Positions 39,662-50,800 of a DNA stretch of 64,000 nt are shown here, one piece after another. The number at the start of each line of letters is the position of its first letter. Positions within the stretch are counted from its first letter, which is position 1. The notes under the pieces were generated by a model. It ran no database searches. It saw only the letters and a program-made list of their open reading frames with translations, and was not told the origin of the DNA. Location of the stretch: NCBI RefSeq assembly GCF_014218255.1, contig NZ_AP021872.1:620001-684000 (forward strand), written 5' to 3'. The translations under genes were made by a program, and so were the position numbers. The stretch comes from Mycoavidus sp. B2-EB (lineage in GTDB: Bacteria; Pseudomonadota; Gammaproteobacteria; Burkholderiales; Burkholderiaceae).

Positions 39662-41716
39662 TTACACGGAGATGCGCCCGATGGGTTGCAACTGGATATG
39701 CTCGCCCAGTTCCTGATACGAATAGACGGGTAGCCAACTGAGATGATTTTCGATCATGCGGCGGATATAGCGACGAATATCCATTGAGGTGACTAAGATG
39801 ACATCATCGCGTGGCTCAGTGCCAGCGATGCGTTTAATTTTTTTAATAAAGTGTTGTACATGCTCGGGTGGCAGAGCTAAATAATTGCCCGTAGGGGTTT
39901 GTTTAATCGCTTGTCGGATATGTTGCTCAGCGGGAAGTTCAAACAGAATCGCTGAGAGTTGCTTCGCGCCCTTGCCTGCGCGATAGGCCATAAAGCTAGA
40001 CAGGTCGCCGCGCACATATTCCGTTAATAACAGCAAATCTTTTTCTTTGGGGCCCCAATGGATCAGGCTTTCCATAATATTGCGCACATTGCGGATTGGC
40101 ACGTGTTCTTCAAGCAAGCGCCGCAGCACTTCAGCAATACGTTGCGGCGGTAAGACTTTTTGCACCTCAGCCACAATGCCTGGATGACTCGTTTGTAGCT
40201 GATCTAGGATCCATTGGGTTTCTTGGATGCCAATGAAAAGATTCGCATGTTTGTACATGAGCGCAATCACATGATGCGCAATCACAGATTCAATGTTTCG
40301 AGTTTTGGTTTGAGAGCCAGCTTCGGCTGTGGTGAGCCAGTGGCTGGTCGCAAAGCCACCAATATCGGAGAGCGCCTCGCACTGTTCACGTACCTCTGGA
40401 TTGCTTTCAGCGTCAAGCAGCATGACTTTGCCAACCGGAAGAGAACTTTGTATTTGCGGCACATCGTGCAGCAAAATTTCATAGGTTTGCGAGGATAAAG
40501 TTTCGGCGCGCCACATGGTGATGCCGGGAAAAGGCAGACCGAGTTCTTCTTGCAATTTCTTGCGTTCAGTATCAAACGCTTTTTCAAGCTGTTGCGGAGC
40601 CAGGCGCGCCGCTAAATCAAACGCTAGGCGGACTCCGACTGGGCTGGTAAAGGAGGGCGCATGAGGCAAAATAGAGGGCGCCGCGCCGCGATCACCGGCG
40701 CGTTGCATTGAAGGAACCGGTTCGCTATTGACCCCTTCTACGCGATTGAACTGGCGTCTGCTTAATTTATAGCCGGTGAGCGAGAGGATGATGGCAATTA
40801 ATACAAAGAGTGCGGCTGGAAAACCCGGCACCAGGGCGAAGCCTAATAGTAAAAGGCTGGCAAGATATAAGGCGCGTGAGCTACTGGATAATTGCCGGCC
40901 GATTTCATCGCCGAGCGACTCAGCTTCTGGTTTCAGATCATCGGCAACGCGCGTAATAATCACTCCCGCAGCCACTGAGATGAGCAGAGAGGGGATTTGC
41001 GAGACCATGGCATCGCCAATCGATAAAACTGAGAAACGATTGGCTGCTTCGCCAGCCGCCATCTCATGGTAGGTGACCCCAACAATGATGCCTGCGATGA
41101 TATTGATCAGCGTAATGACCAGGCCGGCTACGGCATCGCCTTTGACAAACTTCATGGCGCCGTCCATCCCCCCGTGGAGTTTACTTTCCATGGCCAGGGC
41201 AGCGCGCCGTTTGCGTGCCTCATCCGCATCAATTGCATTGGCGCGTAAATCGGCATCAATGCTCATCTGTTTACCGGGCATTGCATCTAATGTGAAACGC
41301 GCGCTGACTTCAGCCACTCGTTCAGAACCTTTGGCAATCACAATAAACTGTACGGTTGTAATAATAATGAACACCACCATGCCCACCATTAAATTGCCAC
41401 CTACTACGAGTTGGCCGAAGCTTTCAATAATGTGTCCTGCATCTGCGTGCAGCAAAATGGATTTGGTTGAGGCAATATTCAGGGCGAGTCGATACAGTGT
41501 GGTGAATAATAAGAGAGAGGGAAACGAGGATAAAGAAACGATATTGGGGATATACATGGTCACCATCAAGAGCGTGACGCTGATGGAGATATTAATTGCC
41601 AGTAGGCCATCAATCAGCATTGGCGGCAGCGGCAGGATCATCAATGAAATAATCGCAATAATGAGGAGTGCAATGCCGACTTCACCAAATGCTGGGAGTT
41701 TTAGAGATTTAAACAT
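39662..41716 (-). CDS. hrcV: T3SS export gate protein HrcV (SctV)
   Basis: 684-residue SctV/FlhA family protein. About eight N-terminal membrane helices (through residue 330), containing the cytoplasmic FHIPEP-type region (EVSARFTLDAMPGKQMSIDADLRANAIDADEARKRR), then a large cytoplasmic domain forming the nonameric ring. The frame is open to a TTG at 41725; ATG 41716 (MFKSLKLPAFGE) is preferred. It begins in the end of hrcU and is followed 9 nt later by hpaP. Confidence 0.97.
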   Translation of the reverse strand: MFKSLKLPAFGEVGIALLIIAIISLMILPLPPMLIDGLLAINISISVTLLMVTMYIPNIVSLSSFPSLLLFTTLYRLALNIASTKSILLHADAGHIIESFGQLVVGGNLMVGMVVFIIITTVQFIVIAKGSERVAEVSARFTLDAMPGKQMSIDADLRANAIDADEARKRRAALAMESKLHGGMDGAMKFVKGDAVAGLVITLINIIAGIIVGVTYHEMAAGEAANRFSVLSIGDAMVSQIPSLLISVAAGVIITRVADDLKPEAESLGDEIGRQLSSSSRALYLASLLLLGFALVPGFPAALFVLIAIILSLTGYKLSRRQFNRVEGVNSEPVPSMQRAGDRGAAPSILPHAPSFTSPVGVRLAFDLAARLAPQQLEKAFDTERKKLQEELGLPFPGITMWRAETLSSQTYEILLHDVPQIQSSLPVGKVMLLDAESNPEVREQCEALSDIGGFATSHWLTTAEAGSQTKTRNIESVIAHHVIALMYKHANLFIGIQETQWILDQLQTSHPGIVAEVQKVLPPQRIAEVLRRLLEEHVPIRNVRNIMESLIHWGPKEKDLLLLTEYVRGDLSSFMAYRAGKGAKQLSAILFELPAEQHIRQAIKQTPTGNYLALPPEHVQHFIKKIKRIAGTEPRDDVILVTSMDIRRYIRRMIENHLSWLPVYSYQELGEHIQLQPIGRISV

Positions 41717-41721
41717 AATCT

Positions 41722-42792
41722 TCAATGAATTGAGGGCGTTACGTTACGCTGTGCCGCAACACCTTCAACCCAACGCAAAATAGCCGCCACGACTTCAAAT
41801 AATTCTTCTGGCACAGCACCTTGCAGTTGGATTTTATACAGCGCGCGGGCGAGCGGTGGGTTACTGATGATCGGTACACCTTCATCGCGGGCGAGCTTGC
41901 GTATCAGCGCAGCTGATGCATCCATCCCTTTAGCGACCACGATCGGTAATCCGTGTTCCTTGCGGTCATAGTAGATGGCCACCGCATAGTGAGTTGGATT
42001 AACCAGCACCGCGTTGGACGACTTAATCGCTTTCTTAAGGCTTGGGGAGAAAGCAATTTCACGCGCGATGGCTTTGCGTTCCGCTTTTATATGTGGATCT
42101 CCCTCCATTTCTTTGTATTCATTTTTGATTTCGGTTTCACTCATCCGGTGTTTACGCATGAAAAGCCAGATTTGTAACTTAAGGTCAACTAAGCCAATGA
42201 TTAAAAAGAGCCCTGCTGCAATCGCACAGACTTTGAGCAGGACTTGCCATGACACTTGCAAGATGGTGATTAAAGGTTGCCCGATTGAGGCTGCAATCAA
42301 AGGCAGCACCATGAGGGTGGCTTTCCACATCACAAAAACAATTAAAACCGCTTTGAGCAAAGAGCGGACGAGCTCAAGTAAGGTTTTAAGAGAAAACATG
42401 CGTTGCAATCCATTGCCTGGATTAAGCGCATCAAAATTGGGTGTGACGGGTTCGAAAGAAAGCCCGAAACCGACTTGTGGCAATAGGGTTAAAACAGCGG
42501 TGAGGAGCGGGAACAACAAAAAAGGCAGAATCCCGTAAAGTGAGAAAATGCCAATTTTTTGTACTGCAATGAGCAAATTAACCAGATTGTGATCGCTATC
42601 GATAAAATCGAGTGCCACCATGATCATGCCTTGCACCCCTTTACTCAGTAGCGGCTGCATGGACATTAATAAAAGGAGGGTGACACACATCGTGACGGCG
42701 CCGGTCAAGTCGGTACTTTTATACACATCGCCGCGCTCGCGCGCATCACGCAGTCGCTTATCTGTCGGTTCTTGGTTTTTTTCTTCGCTCAT
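41722..42792 (-). CDS. hrcU: T3SS switch protein HrcU (SctU)
   Basis: 356-residue SctU/FlhB family protein with four membrane segments in residues 25-210 and a cytoplasmic domain with the self-cleaving NPTH motif (NAVLVNPTHYAVAIYY). It controls the change from early to late substrates together with HpaP. First gene of the hrcU-hrcV-hpaP-hrcQ-hrcR-hrcS-hpaA operon. An imperfect hrpII box lies 50 nt upstream. Confidence 0.97.
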   Translation of the reverse strand: MSEEKNQEPTDKRLRDARERGDVYKSTDLTGAVTMCVTLLLLMSMQPLLSKGVQGMIMVALDFIDSDHNLVNLLIAVQKIGIFSLYGILPFLLFPLLTAVLTLLPQVGFGLSFEPVTPNFDALNPGNGLQRMFSLKTLLELVRSLLKAVLIVFVMWKATLMVLPLIAASIGQPLITILQVSWQVLLKVCAIAAGLFLIIGLVDLKLQIWLFMRKHRMSETEIKNEYKEMEGDPHIKAERKAIAREIAFSPSLKKAIKSSNAVLVNPTHYAVAIYYDRKEHGLPIVVAKGMDASAALIRKLARDEGVPIISNPPLARALYKIQLQGAVPEELFEVVAAILRWVEGVAAQRNVTPSIH

Positions 42793-42803
42793 ACCTGACT
42801 CGC

Positions 42804-42865
42804 CGAGTATTTTCGAGATCGCGGACTAAAAGTGGCAACCTCGAAAAGTCTTGATGTATTGCGAG
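42804..42865 (-). promoter_or_regulatory. Imperfect hrpII/PIP box of the hrcU operon
   Basis: Minus strand CTCG (42865-42862), 16 nt, TTCG (42845-42842): one mismatch from TTCG-N16-TTCG. A weak TACTCG (42809-42804) lies at 32-nt spacing. Its position before the first gene of the T3SS operon is expected; the mismatch lowers confidence. Confidence 0.55.
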
Positions 42866-42963
42866 CAGCATAGCCGTCACGCGTCGCCCCCCGGAAAAGG
42901 ATGCGAAAACGTGCATAAATTAAAGAAGGAGCTAGGCTTGCTGGAGCCTAAAGAGCGGCCGCG

Positions 42964-43788
42964 TTATTGGCGCGCGGTGCGCATATTATCTGGCAAGGGT
43001 AGACTAAAATTTGCTCTGAAAGGGTTAATATCAAGCCCACCACGGCGTGTATAGCGTGCATAGACGGCAAGTTGCGTTGGGCGGCAAATCTGCAGCAGGT
43101 CTATAAAAATGCGTTCAACGCATTGTTCGTGAAAGCCCGTATGCTGTCGATAAGACACTAGATAGCGCAATAATCCGGCATGCTCAATGGGGGGGCCCAC
43201 ATAGCGAATCTGAATGCTAGCCCAGTCAGGTTGGCCGGTGACGGGGCAGTTTGATCTCAGCAAGTTAGAGACGAGCGTTTCTTCTATCGCAGCTTGGTTA
43301 AAGTGCGCGGATAACAATTCAGGCGCGATTTGATAGTGTTCAATTTCAAGCTCAAGCCGATCGAGCAATATGCCATCCAATTCTTGCCGTGGCACGGTAG
43401 CGAAAGCCGCGGGTTGGGTCAGAGCAACCGACACGGGCATACCGCATAACGCGGATAGATCCTCGCCCATCAGAGCGCAAACCTGATCTGCTGAGGCAAA
43501 TTTTGTTTGGGCAAATGAGCCCAAATATAGCTTAAGTGATTTGGATTCGACGAGATTCGGTGACTCGGCTGGAATGATCATGCGCGCAAGAGCAATCTGA
43601 GGTTTGCCGCCTTGATTTAACCATGATAGCTCATAAGCATTCCAAATATCGGCTCCCACAAAAGGCAAGGTTGCGGAGAGGCCCATTTGCTCGCGCATCG
43701 GCTGGCGCGCAATCGGAAACAGCAGTTTAGGATCGTACTGTGTACTATATTCGGTGGCTTGGCCAAGTGGGGATTGGTGCGGATTCAT
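42964..43788 (-). CDS. queF: NADPH-dependent 7-cyano-7-deazaguanine reductase QueF
   Basis: Reduces preQ0 to preQ1 in queuosine synthesis for tRNA wobble positions. Long, tandem-domain type (274 residues): NADPH-binding QueF motif [12 protein letters not shown] and, in the C-terminal half, [16 protein letters not shown] with the catalytic cysteine and [10 protein letters not shown]. Directly follows ilvA (6-nt gap). Marks the return to housekeeping genes to the right of the T3SS operon. Confidence 0.96.
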   Translation of the reverse strand: MNPHQSPLGQATEYSTQYDPKLLFPIARQPMREQMGLSATLPFVGADIWNAYELSWLNQGGKPQIALARMIIPAESPNLVESKSLKLYLGSFAQTKFASADQVCALMGEDLSALCGMPVSVALTQPAAFATVPRQELDGILLDRLELEIEHYQIAPELLSAHFNQAAIEETLVSNLLRSNCPVTGQPDWASIQIRYVGPPIEHAGLLRYLVSYRQHTGFHEQCVERIFIDLLQICRPTQLAVYARYTRRGGLDINPFRANFSLPLPDNMRTARQ

Positions 43789-43794
43789 GCGTGT

Positions 43795-45318
43795 TTAACT
43801 TAAAAATAGCTGATAGGCGGGGTTTGCGCTTTCATCCCAGTGCGGTAGCCCAAGCATAACTAAAAACTGTTGGAATGCGTCAGATTCAGAGTCGGGTATT
43901 TGCAAACCGACCAAAATACTACTGTAAGTCCCGCCTTGATTACGATAATGAAAAAGACTGATGTTCCAGTTGGGGGCCATTGAAGATAAAAATTTCATTA
44001 ACGTGCCGGGCCGTTCGGGAAACTCGAAACGGTATAAGCGTTCATTGCCAGCGAGCGGTGAATGGCCGCCGACCATATAACGAATATGTTGTTTAGATAG
44101 TTCATCACCGGTTAAATCGAGGCTTGTAAAGCCTTGCTGAGCCAAAGCTGTGCTAATGGATTCCCGTTCCTCGCGCTGACTGATTTGCACGCCGACAAAA
44201 ATGTGCGCAGAACGTGCGTCGGCAATGCGATAATTGAATTCAGTTACGCTACGTTGGCCGATGACGGAACAAAAACGCTTAAAACTGCCTTGTTTTTCAG
44301 GAATGGTCACCGCAAAAACCGCTTCGCGCACTTCCCCTACGGTTGCGCGCTCCGCGACAAAACGCATCCGATTGAAATTCATATTGGCGCCTGAAGTAAT
44401 TGCGACAAACGTTGCGTCTTTGCAGCCTGTGCGCTGAGCGTACATTTTAAGCCCAGCGAGCGCCAGCGCGCCGGCAGGCTCAAGTAAGCTACGCGTGTCT
44501 TCAAATATATCTTTGATGGCGGCGCATAGTGCATCTGTATTGACCAATATCACTTCATCGACATAGGCTTGGCATAAGCGAAAAGTTTCTGTTCCCACCT
44601 GTTTGACTGCGGTGCCCTCCGAAAATAAACCCACTTCGCTCAGGATAACTCGCTTGCCTTGAGCTAAGGATTGCGCCATGGCGGGTGAATCATCGGTTTG
44701 CACACCAATCACCTTGATTTCTGGCCGCAATGCCTTGACGTAAGCCGCAACCCCGGCAATTAAGCCACCGCCGCCAATTGGCACAAAAATTGCATCGAGA
44801 GGACCTTGGTGTTGGCGCAAAATCTCCATTGCCACGGTGCCTTGCCCAGCAATCACGTCGGGATCGTCAAACGGATGGACCAAGGTTAAACCGCGTTCAT
44901 TTTGAATGCTTAACGCATATTGGTAGGCATCGCTAAACGAATCTCCGGTGAGAATAACCTCGACGGCTGAGCCGCCGTGAGTGCGCACCGCATTGATTTT
45001 GACCTCGGGAGTGGTGACGGGCATCACAATCACGGCAGGGCAGCCGAGTTGGGCCGCTGCTAGCGCCACGCCTTGCGCATGATTACCGGCTGAGGCGGCA
45101 AGCACACCGCGCGCGCGTTCCTGAGCTGACAAATGCACCATCTTGTTATAAGCACCGCGCAGCTTGAAGGAAAACACGGATTGCTTATCTTCGCGCTTAA
45201 GGTAAATTCGATGAGCGAGCCGCGCGGATAAGTTTCTTGCATACTCGAGCTCGCTTTCACGGGCTACATCATAAACGCGGGCGGTGAGGATCTTTTTTAG
45301 GTAATCAGGAGCAGACAT
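43795..45318 (-). CDS. ilvA: Threonine dehydratase (biosynthetic)
   Basis: PLP enzyme that deaminates threonine to 2-oxobutanoate, first step of isoleucine synthesis. PLP lysine in KREDKQSVFSFKLRGAYNKM, Gly-rich phosphate loop IGGGGLIAGVAAYVK, and two C-terminal ACT-like domains (about 325-505), the isoleucine-sensing region. 507 residues from ATG 45318 (MSAPDYLKKIL); a TTG at 45348 is in frame but less likely. Confidence 0.96.
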   Translation of the reverse strand: MSAPDYLKKILTARVYDVARESELEYARNLSARLAHRIYLKREDKQSVFSFKLRGAYNKMVHLSAQERARGVLAASAGNHAQGVALAAAQLGCPAVIVMPVTTPEVKINAVRTHGGSAVEVILTGDSFSDAYQYALSIQNERGLTLVHPFDDPDVIAGQGTVAMEILRQHQGPLDAIFVPIGGGGLIAGVAAYVKALRPEIKVIGVQTDDSPAMAQSLAQGKRVILSEVGLFSEGTAVKQVGTETFRLCQAYVDEVILVNTDALCAAIKDIFEDTRSLLEPAGALALAGLKMYAQRTGCKDATFVAITSGANMNFNRMRFVAERATVGEVREAVFAVTIPEKQGSFKRFCSVIGQRSVTEFNYRIADARSAHIFVGVQISQREERESISTALAQQGFTSLDLTGDELSKQHIRYMVGGHSPLAGNERLYRFEFPERPGTLMKFLSSMAPNWNISLFHYRNQGGTYSSILVGLQIPDSESDAFQQFLVMLGLPHWDESANPAYQLFLS

Positions 45319-45449
45319 ATCAGTTTGAGGGCTGATGAAAACCCTCAATCATAGCGCTAAACTGCTTAAGTGTTGGCTTAGCCCATCTTTATAGTAAAAT
45401 CGGCCGAAGTCAGTTGTTCAATTGAACTAAAAAAATTAAGGGGTAAGCC

Positions 45450-45493
45450 TATCAATTTGATCCTTATCAATTTGATCCTTATCGATTTGATAG
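45450..45493 (+). repeat. 15-bp tandem repeat upstream of the lipoprotein gene
   Basis: Three adjacent copies of a TATCAATTTGATCCT unit, the last with TATCGATTTGAT. They lie 56 nt before the lipoprotein start and could affect its transcription; each unit has an imperfect ATCAATTTGAT dyad. Confidence 0.75.
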
Positions 45494-45549
45494 ACTTAGG
45501 TGAGTTAAATAATTATTAAATGTAGTCAAAAAAACGAGGGGGGAATTAG

Positions 45550-47760
45550 ATGAAATCATCTAGGGTTGCGATCATTCTATGCTTAAGTGCGGTTGCTTGT
45601 GGAGGAGGGGATGAGTCCGCGTCTGTTCCAGTCCCAGCTAAGCGGGATGCTAGCATATCTTCAGCCTTGCCGCTGCCGGATATATTTGTAGATCCGCCGC
45701 TAGTGCGCAAGAATTTCGCCGAAAAGAGCTTATTGGCATCTGCTGCCAAGAATAATCCTTCTTTTATCGGTTCTTCCGATAAAAGAGCCAGCGATTCACC
45801 TCCTGGCTTGCATCCGCTGAGAATTGTTGTGGATTTAGCGCCAGCGATTGAGCATTCCGCGGGGTTGAATGGAAACCACTCGAGCTTATTAAGTCCTGTT
45901 GCTGAGAATGTGGGTTTTTATACACCTCCTCTCTCGCCTAATCCAGGCGCTTTGGGGGGGCAATCTGCAGCGAGTATGGATTTTGTAGGGTCACCTGCAA
46001 TGCCAGATGAAAATCGCCGAAGCTTATTAAAGCCTGTTGCTGAGAATGTGGGTTTTTATACACCTCCTCTCTCGCCTAATCCAGGCGTTTTGGGGGATCA
46101 ATCTGCAGCGAGTGCGGATTTTGTAGGGTCACCTGCAATGCCAGATGAAAATCGCCGAAGCTTATTAAAGCCTGTTGCTGAGAATGTGGGTTTTTATACA
46201 CCTCCTCTCTCGCCTAATCCAGGCGTTTTGGGGGATCAATCTGCAGCGAGTGCGGATTTTGTAGGGTCACCTGTAATGCCAGATGAAAATCGCCGAAGCT
46301 TATTAAAGCCTGTTGCTGAGAATGTGGGTTTTTATACACCTCCTCTCTCGCCTAATCCAGGCGCTTTGGGGGATCAATCTGCAGCGCGTGCGGATTTTGT
46401 TGGATCGCCTGCAACGCCAGATCTTGAACTCTTTCCCAGTGAGTCAGCAATCTCTCCTGTCACACCCCGGCCAAATCAGAGTGAGCGTTCCGAAGAGGGG
46501 CTTGAGAGGCTGGCTGAGAAGTACCGGGATTTCTCAAAGCTGAGTGACGAGAACCCTAATCCTCGAGCAGACCTTTCTAGTGGCTCAGCCACGCCCGGGC
46601 TTGGTATTTCTATAGGTCAACCTCTGAAAATAGAGGATTTGAATGGATCTCCCCAGAGCTCGTCAAATCCTGCGGCCAGACATCCTTCTGCGCTTACTAT
46701 CCCTGTGAATGGATTTGCTCCAGCTAGCCCTGGGCTTACTCCGACGAAGAGGTATTCGGGAGCATGGCCATCAGACTTGACCAAAAAATTAATAGGAATG
46801 CCTTCTGACTCAGTGAGCCCTGTATCTGATCGGACCCCATTTTTGGGGAGGACGAATTCCGCAGCATCGCCATTAGAATCACCTAGCGCTGTGTCTGCTT
46901 CGACAAAGAGGAACTCTGGCGTATGGCCGTCAGACTTGACCAAAAAATTAATAGGATCACCTACTGATTCCTCTAGTTCCGGGTCCGATATGACCCCGCT
47001 TTGGACGAAGGGGGGGGTGAGACCATGGTCTATTGTGACTAATAGTGCAGAGCAACAGACAGACTTGATTACGGTTCATTCTTCTTCTCCTACTGCATCC
47101 AGGAGATTAGCAGAAGCATCCCCGATCTCACCGACTTCTGAATTTAGACCTTGTATAGCTCAGTATTTGGAGCCTACAAATTTGGCAGAGTTGCCTAAAT
47201 TTTCTTATTATTTTAATCAGGGCGCTGATGCACTAGAAATTAATAGTAGTCAGTTAGGAGATAGAGATTATAACCACATATTTTTTGATTATTATTTTTT
47301 CTCAATTCACAATCCTAGCCAACAAGTAAAGTTAGGCGTGTATCTTAAAAGTTTATATAAGTGGAATTTTATTGATAAGGGTTTTTCGGAATTTAATCTC
47401 AGTAACTTCCCAAGAGCTGAAACCAGCGCGGCTAGATTGGTTTTGGTAATGACTAATTTTGATTTTGAAAGTCAATTCGACGGCGTTAGAAATACTTGGC
47501 AAAGAAAAGATTATGATTTTGATTTTCCGATATTATTCCGTCGTTTTGAAGATAATGCATGGTATAAGTATGTATTGACCGGTAATCAATTCTCATGGAA
47601 AAAAATAGACATTGATCATTTTGATTATTGGCTTGGGCAGGGTACGCGCTTCGTTTCCTTTACTGCGGATGAATTTGAGGCCGCGCGGGCAGAGGGAGAG
47701 AGATCTTGTTTGACGCAAATACAAGAGGAAAGCGCGGAGTCCGGTAATCTTGATGAGTAA
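45550..47760 (+). CDS. Repeat-rich surface lipoprotein (736 aa)
   Basis: Lipoprotein signal (MKSSRVAIILCLSAVAC, lipidated Cys near residue 17, followed by Gly-Gly-Gly-Asp), then four 46-residue Pro/Ser-rich repeats (LLKPVAENVGFYTPPLSPNP), a second repeat of 53 residues (SGAWPSDLTKKLIG and SGVWPSDLTKKLIG), and a C-terminal aromatic-rich globular domain (about residues 535-720). The SP/TP-rich repeats resemble eukaryotic linear phosphorylation motifs. Likely anchored in the outer membrane; Asp at +3 or further would affect sorting only weakly. No family recognised. Single gene between ilvA (divergent) and the FAD oxidoreductase. A host-contact role is inferred. Confidence 0.82.
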   Translation: MKSSRVAIILCLSAVACGGGDESASVPVPAKRDASISSALPLPDIFVDPPLVRKNFAEKSLLASAAKNNPSFIGSSDKRASDSPPGLHPLRIVVDLAPAIEHSAGLNGNHSSLLSPVAENVGFYTPPLSPNPGALGGQSAASMDFVGSPAMPDENRRSLLKPVAENVGFYTPPLSPNPGVLGDQSAASADFVGSPAMPDENRRSLLKPVAENVGFYTPPLSPNPGVLGDQSAASADFVGSPVMPDENRRSLLKPVAENVGFYTPPLSPNPGALGDQSAARADFVGSPATPDLELFPSESAISPVTPRPNQSERSEEGLERLAEKYRDFSKLSDENPNPRADLSSGSATPGLGISIGQPLKIEDLNGSPQSSSNPAARHPSALTIPVNGFAPASPGLTPTKRYSGAWPSDLTKKLIGMPSDSVSPVSDRTPFLGRTNSAASPLESPSAVSASTKRNSGVWPSDLTKKLIGSPTDSSSSGSDMTPLWTKGGVRPWSIVTNSAEQQTDLITVHSSSPTASRRLAEASPISPTSEFRPCIAQYLEPTNLAELPKFSYYFNQGADALEINSSQLGDRDYNHIFFDYYFFSIHNPSQQVKLGVYLKSLYKWNFIDKGFSEFNLSNFPRAETSAARLVLVMTNFDFESQFDGVRNTWQRKDYDFDFPILFRRFEDNAWYKYVLTGNQFSWKKIDIDHFDYWLGQGTRFVSFTADEFEAARAEGERSCLTQIQEESAESGNLDE
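45875..46430 (+). repeat. Four tandem 138-bp repeats
   Basis: Units start at about 45875, 46013, 46151 and 46289, exactly 138 nt (46 codons) apart. Copies 2 and 3 are nearly identical, and the first is most divergent. All are in frame inside the lipoprotein gene. Confidence 0.93.
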
Positions 47761-47898
47761 TCAGAGCGCAAGAAAAAGTTATTAGGCGCGCAGTAAAGGA
47801 ATGTATCCTTCTTTTAAGCAGGGCGAGTGATACGGTACAATCCAATATTCGCGCCAATATGTCGCCGGCTAGGCCCGGCCGGCTCGCTACGAGCAAAC

Positions 47899-50800
47899 AT
47901 GAACGTACCCACTCAGGCTTTTGAAGCAAACCTTTCCGATCCGCGCTTGCGCGAAATCCCTTATAACTATACTTCCCTGGCGGATCGAGAAATCGTGATC
48001 CGCTTGCTGGGCGAAGAAGCCTGGCAGGCGCTTGACGAATTACGCGGGCAACGCCGTACAGGTCGCTCCGCGCGAATGCTGTATGAAGTGTTGGGTGACA
48101 TTTGGGCGGTCCGGCGCAACCCTTATTTACAAGACGATTTGCTAGATAATCCAAAGCGCCGGACCCTACTGATCAAAGCACTTAACCACCGCTTAGCTGA
48201 AATCGAAAAGCGCCGCCGCCTAGATTTAGATGCGGGCGCTGATGAGGTGAGCCGGGCACGTACGGCTCGAGTGCAGCAATTACTGGTCGCCGCTCATGGG
48301 GCAGTGGCTGCATTTAGCGCTGAATTTGAGCGCATTCGTGCGCTGCGCCAGCGCACGCTGAAAGTGCTTAGCCGTTATACGCAAAAAGATAATGTGAAAT
48401 TCGATGGCCTCTCGCGGGTCTCACATGTGACTGACGCAACCGATTGGCGGATTGAATTTCCGTTTGTTGTGCTTACCCCAGATCATGAAGCTGAAACGGC
48501 TGGTTTAGTTAAAGGCTGCATAGAACTTGGGTTGACGGTGATTCCGCGTGGTGGCGGTACTGGCTATACGGGTGGCGCTGTGCCGTTAACGCCCTGGTCG
48601 GCGGTTCTGAATACAGAAAAGTTAGAGCAACTTGGCGCGGTTGAATTGATTGAGTTGCCAGGCCATACAAGAGTGTGTCAGGCCGCTGCGATTACAACCG
48701 GAGCCGGGGTGGTGACGCGGCGTGTGACTGAGGCGGCTGAGCAAGCAGGTTATGTCTTCGCGGTTGATCCTACTTCGCTCGATGCATCTTGCATTGGTGG
48801 CAATATTGCCATGAATGCCGGGGGCAAAAAAGCGGTTTTGTGGGGGACTGCGCTGGATAATCTGATCTGGTGGCGGATGGTTGATCCAGATGGCAATTGG
48901 CTTGAAGTGACGCGCCTTGAGCATCATTTGGGTAAAATTCACGAGGTGCCGCTGGCACGCTTTGAATTGAAATGGTTCGATGGTAAACGCGCGCCAGGCG
49001 AAGCGTTGCTGCGCACCGAGACCCTCGCGATAGAAGGCCGGCGTTTTCGTAAAGCAGGGCTGGGTAAAGATGTCACGGATAAATTTCTAGCCGGCTTGCC
49101 GGGGGTGCAAAAAGAAGGGTGTGATGGGCTGATTACAAGTGCACGTTGGCTTTTACATAAAATGCCCGCACATATCCGCACCGTTTGCCTGGAATTTTTC
49201 GGGCCGGCGCGCGATGCGATTCCAGGCATTGTTGAGATTAAGCAATATTTATTTGAAGCCTCGCAAGCAGGCCGTGCGACCTTGGCCGGTCTTGAGCATT
49301 TGGATCAACGCTATCTACGTGCTGTGGGGTATGCGGCGAAATCGAAACAGCAGGGAGCGCATGCGAGCTTGCCTAAAATGGTGCTGATTGGCGATATTGT
49401 TGGCGACGATGCAGACGCAGTGGCTACGGCGGCTTCTGAGGTGGTGCGCATCGCGAATAGCAAAAATGGCGAAGGCTTTGTGGCCGTGAGTGCTGAAGCG
49501 CGTAAGCGTTTTTGGTTGGATCGCTCGCGCACAGCCGCCATTGCGAAGCACACCAATGCGTTTAAAATCAATGAAGATGTCGTGATTCCACTTCATCGCA
49601 TGGGTGAATATACCGATCATATCGAGCGGCTTAATATCGAGCTGTCCCTCAAAAATAAGCTGCAGCTAGTTACTGCACTGGACACTTTTTTTAAGCGTCA
49701 GGCCCTGCCACTCGGCGAGCGCGACGAAGCCAATGACATTCCAAATGCTGAATGGCTTGACGGCCAGCTAAAGCAGGTTCTTGATGTGCTCGCCAAGGTA
49801 CGCGCGCGCTGGGAATATGTGCGCGCAGAACTTGCTACGCCATTGGCGAATCTCTATCATCAGCTGCTGCAACTGGGCTATGCGCCACTTGAATCTGCTT
49901 TTGAGCAATGCCTGAGTGCTCAGCCGCAGGCAAGCTTGTTCGATATAGTGCAAGATCATACGATCCGAATTTCATGGAAAAATGAAATTCTTAAGCCATT
50001 GCAACAAATCTTGAAGGGCGGCGAATTTAAGCCGATTCTCGATGAGGTGCAGGCGATTCACCAGCGCGTACTGCGTGGGCGGCTTTTTATTGCGCTGCAT
50101 ATGCATGCAGGCGATGGTAATGTACATACCAATATTCCGGTCAATTCAGACAATTATGAGATGTTGCAAGACGCGCATCAGGCGGTGGCGCGCATTATGC
50201 AGCTTGCCCGTTCGCTTGATGGCGTCATTTCTGGCGAGCACGGCATTGGCATCACTAAACTGGAGTTCTTAAGCGAGTCGGAGCTGGCTGACTTTCGGGC
50301 GTATAAGCGACGGATTGACCCTAATGGGCATTTTAATCAAGGCAAATTGCTTGAGAATGCAGATTTGCGCCATGCGTATACGCCTAGTTTTGGGCTGATG
50401 GGCTATGAATCGCTTTTAATGCAGCAATCTGATATTGGCGCGATTGCCGATAGTATTAAAGACTGTTTGCGCTGTGGTAAATGCAAGCCAGTGTGCGCTA
50501 CCCATGTGCCACGGGCGAATCTATTATATAGCCCGCGTAATAAAATTCTGGCGACTTCGCTATTGGTTGAGGCTTTCTTATATGAAGAGCAGACGCGCCG
50601 TGGCATATCGCTAAAACATTGGGATGAGTTTAACGATGTGGCTGACCATTGCACAGTGTGCCATAAATGTTTGTCGCCCTGTCCAGTCAAGATTGATTTT
50701 GGCGATGTCTCAATGAATATGCGCAATTTATTGCGCAAAATGGGTAAGAAAAAATTTAATGTAGGAACGGCAGCCAGTTTATTTTTTCTGAATGCGACTG

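Noticed and set aside
45875..46430. Regular repeats considered as a CRISPR array
   Set aside because: Period of 138 nt, in frame with a lipoprotein gene, with no spacer-like unique sequences and no cas genes.
47660..48154. 164-codon minus-strand frame over the start of the FAD oxidoreductase gene
   Set aside because: Shadow of the coding sequence on the other strand; no recognisable protein.
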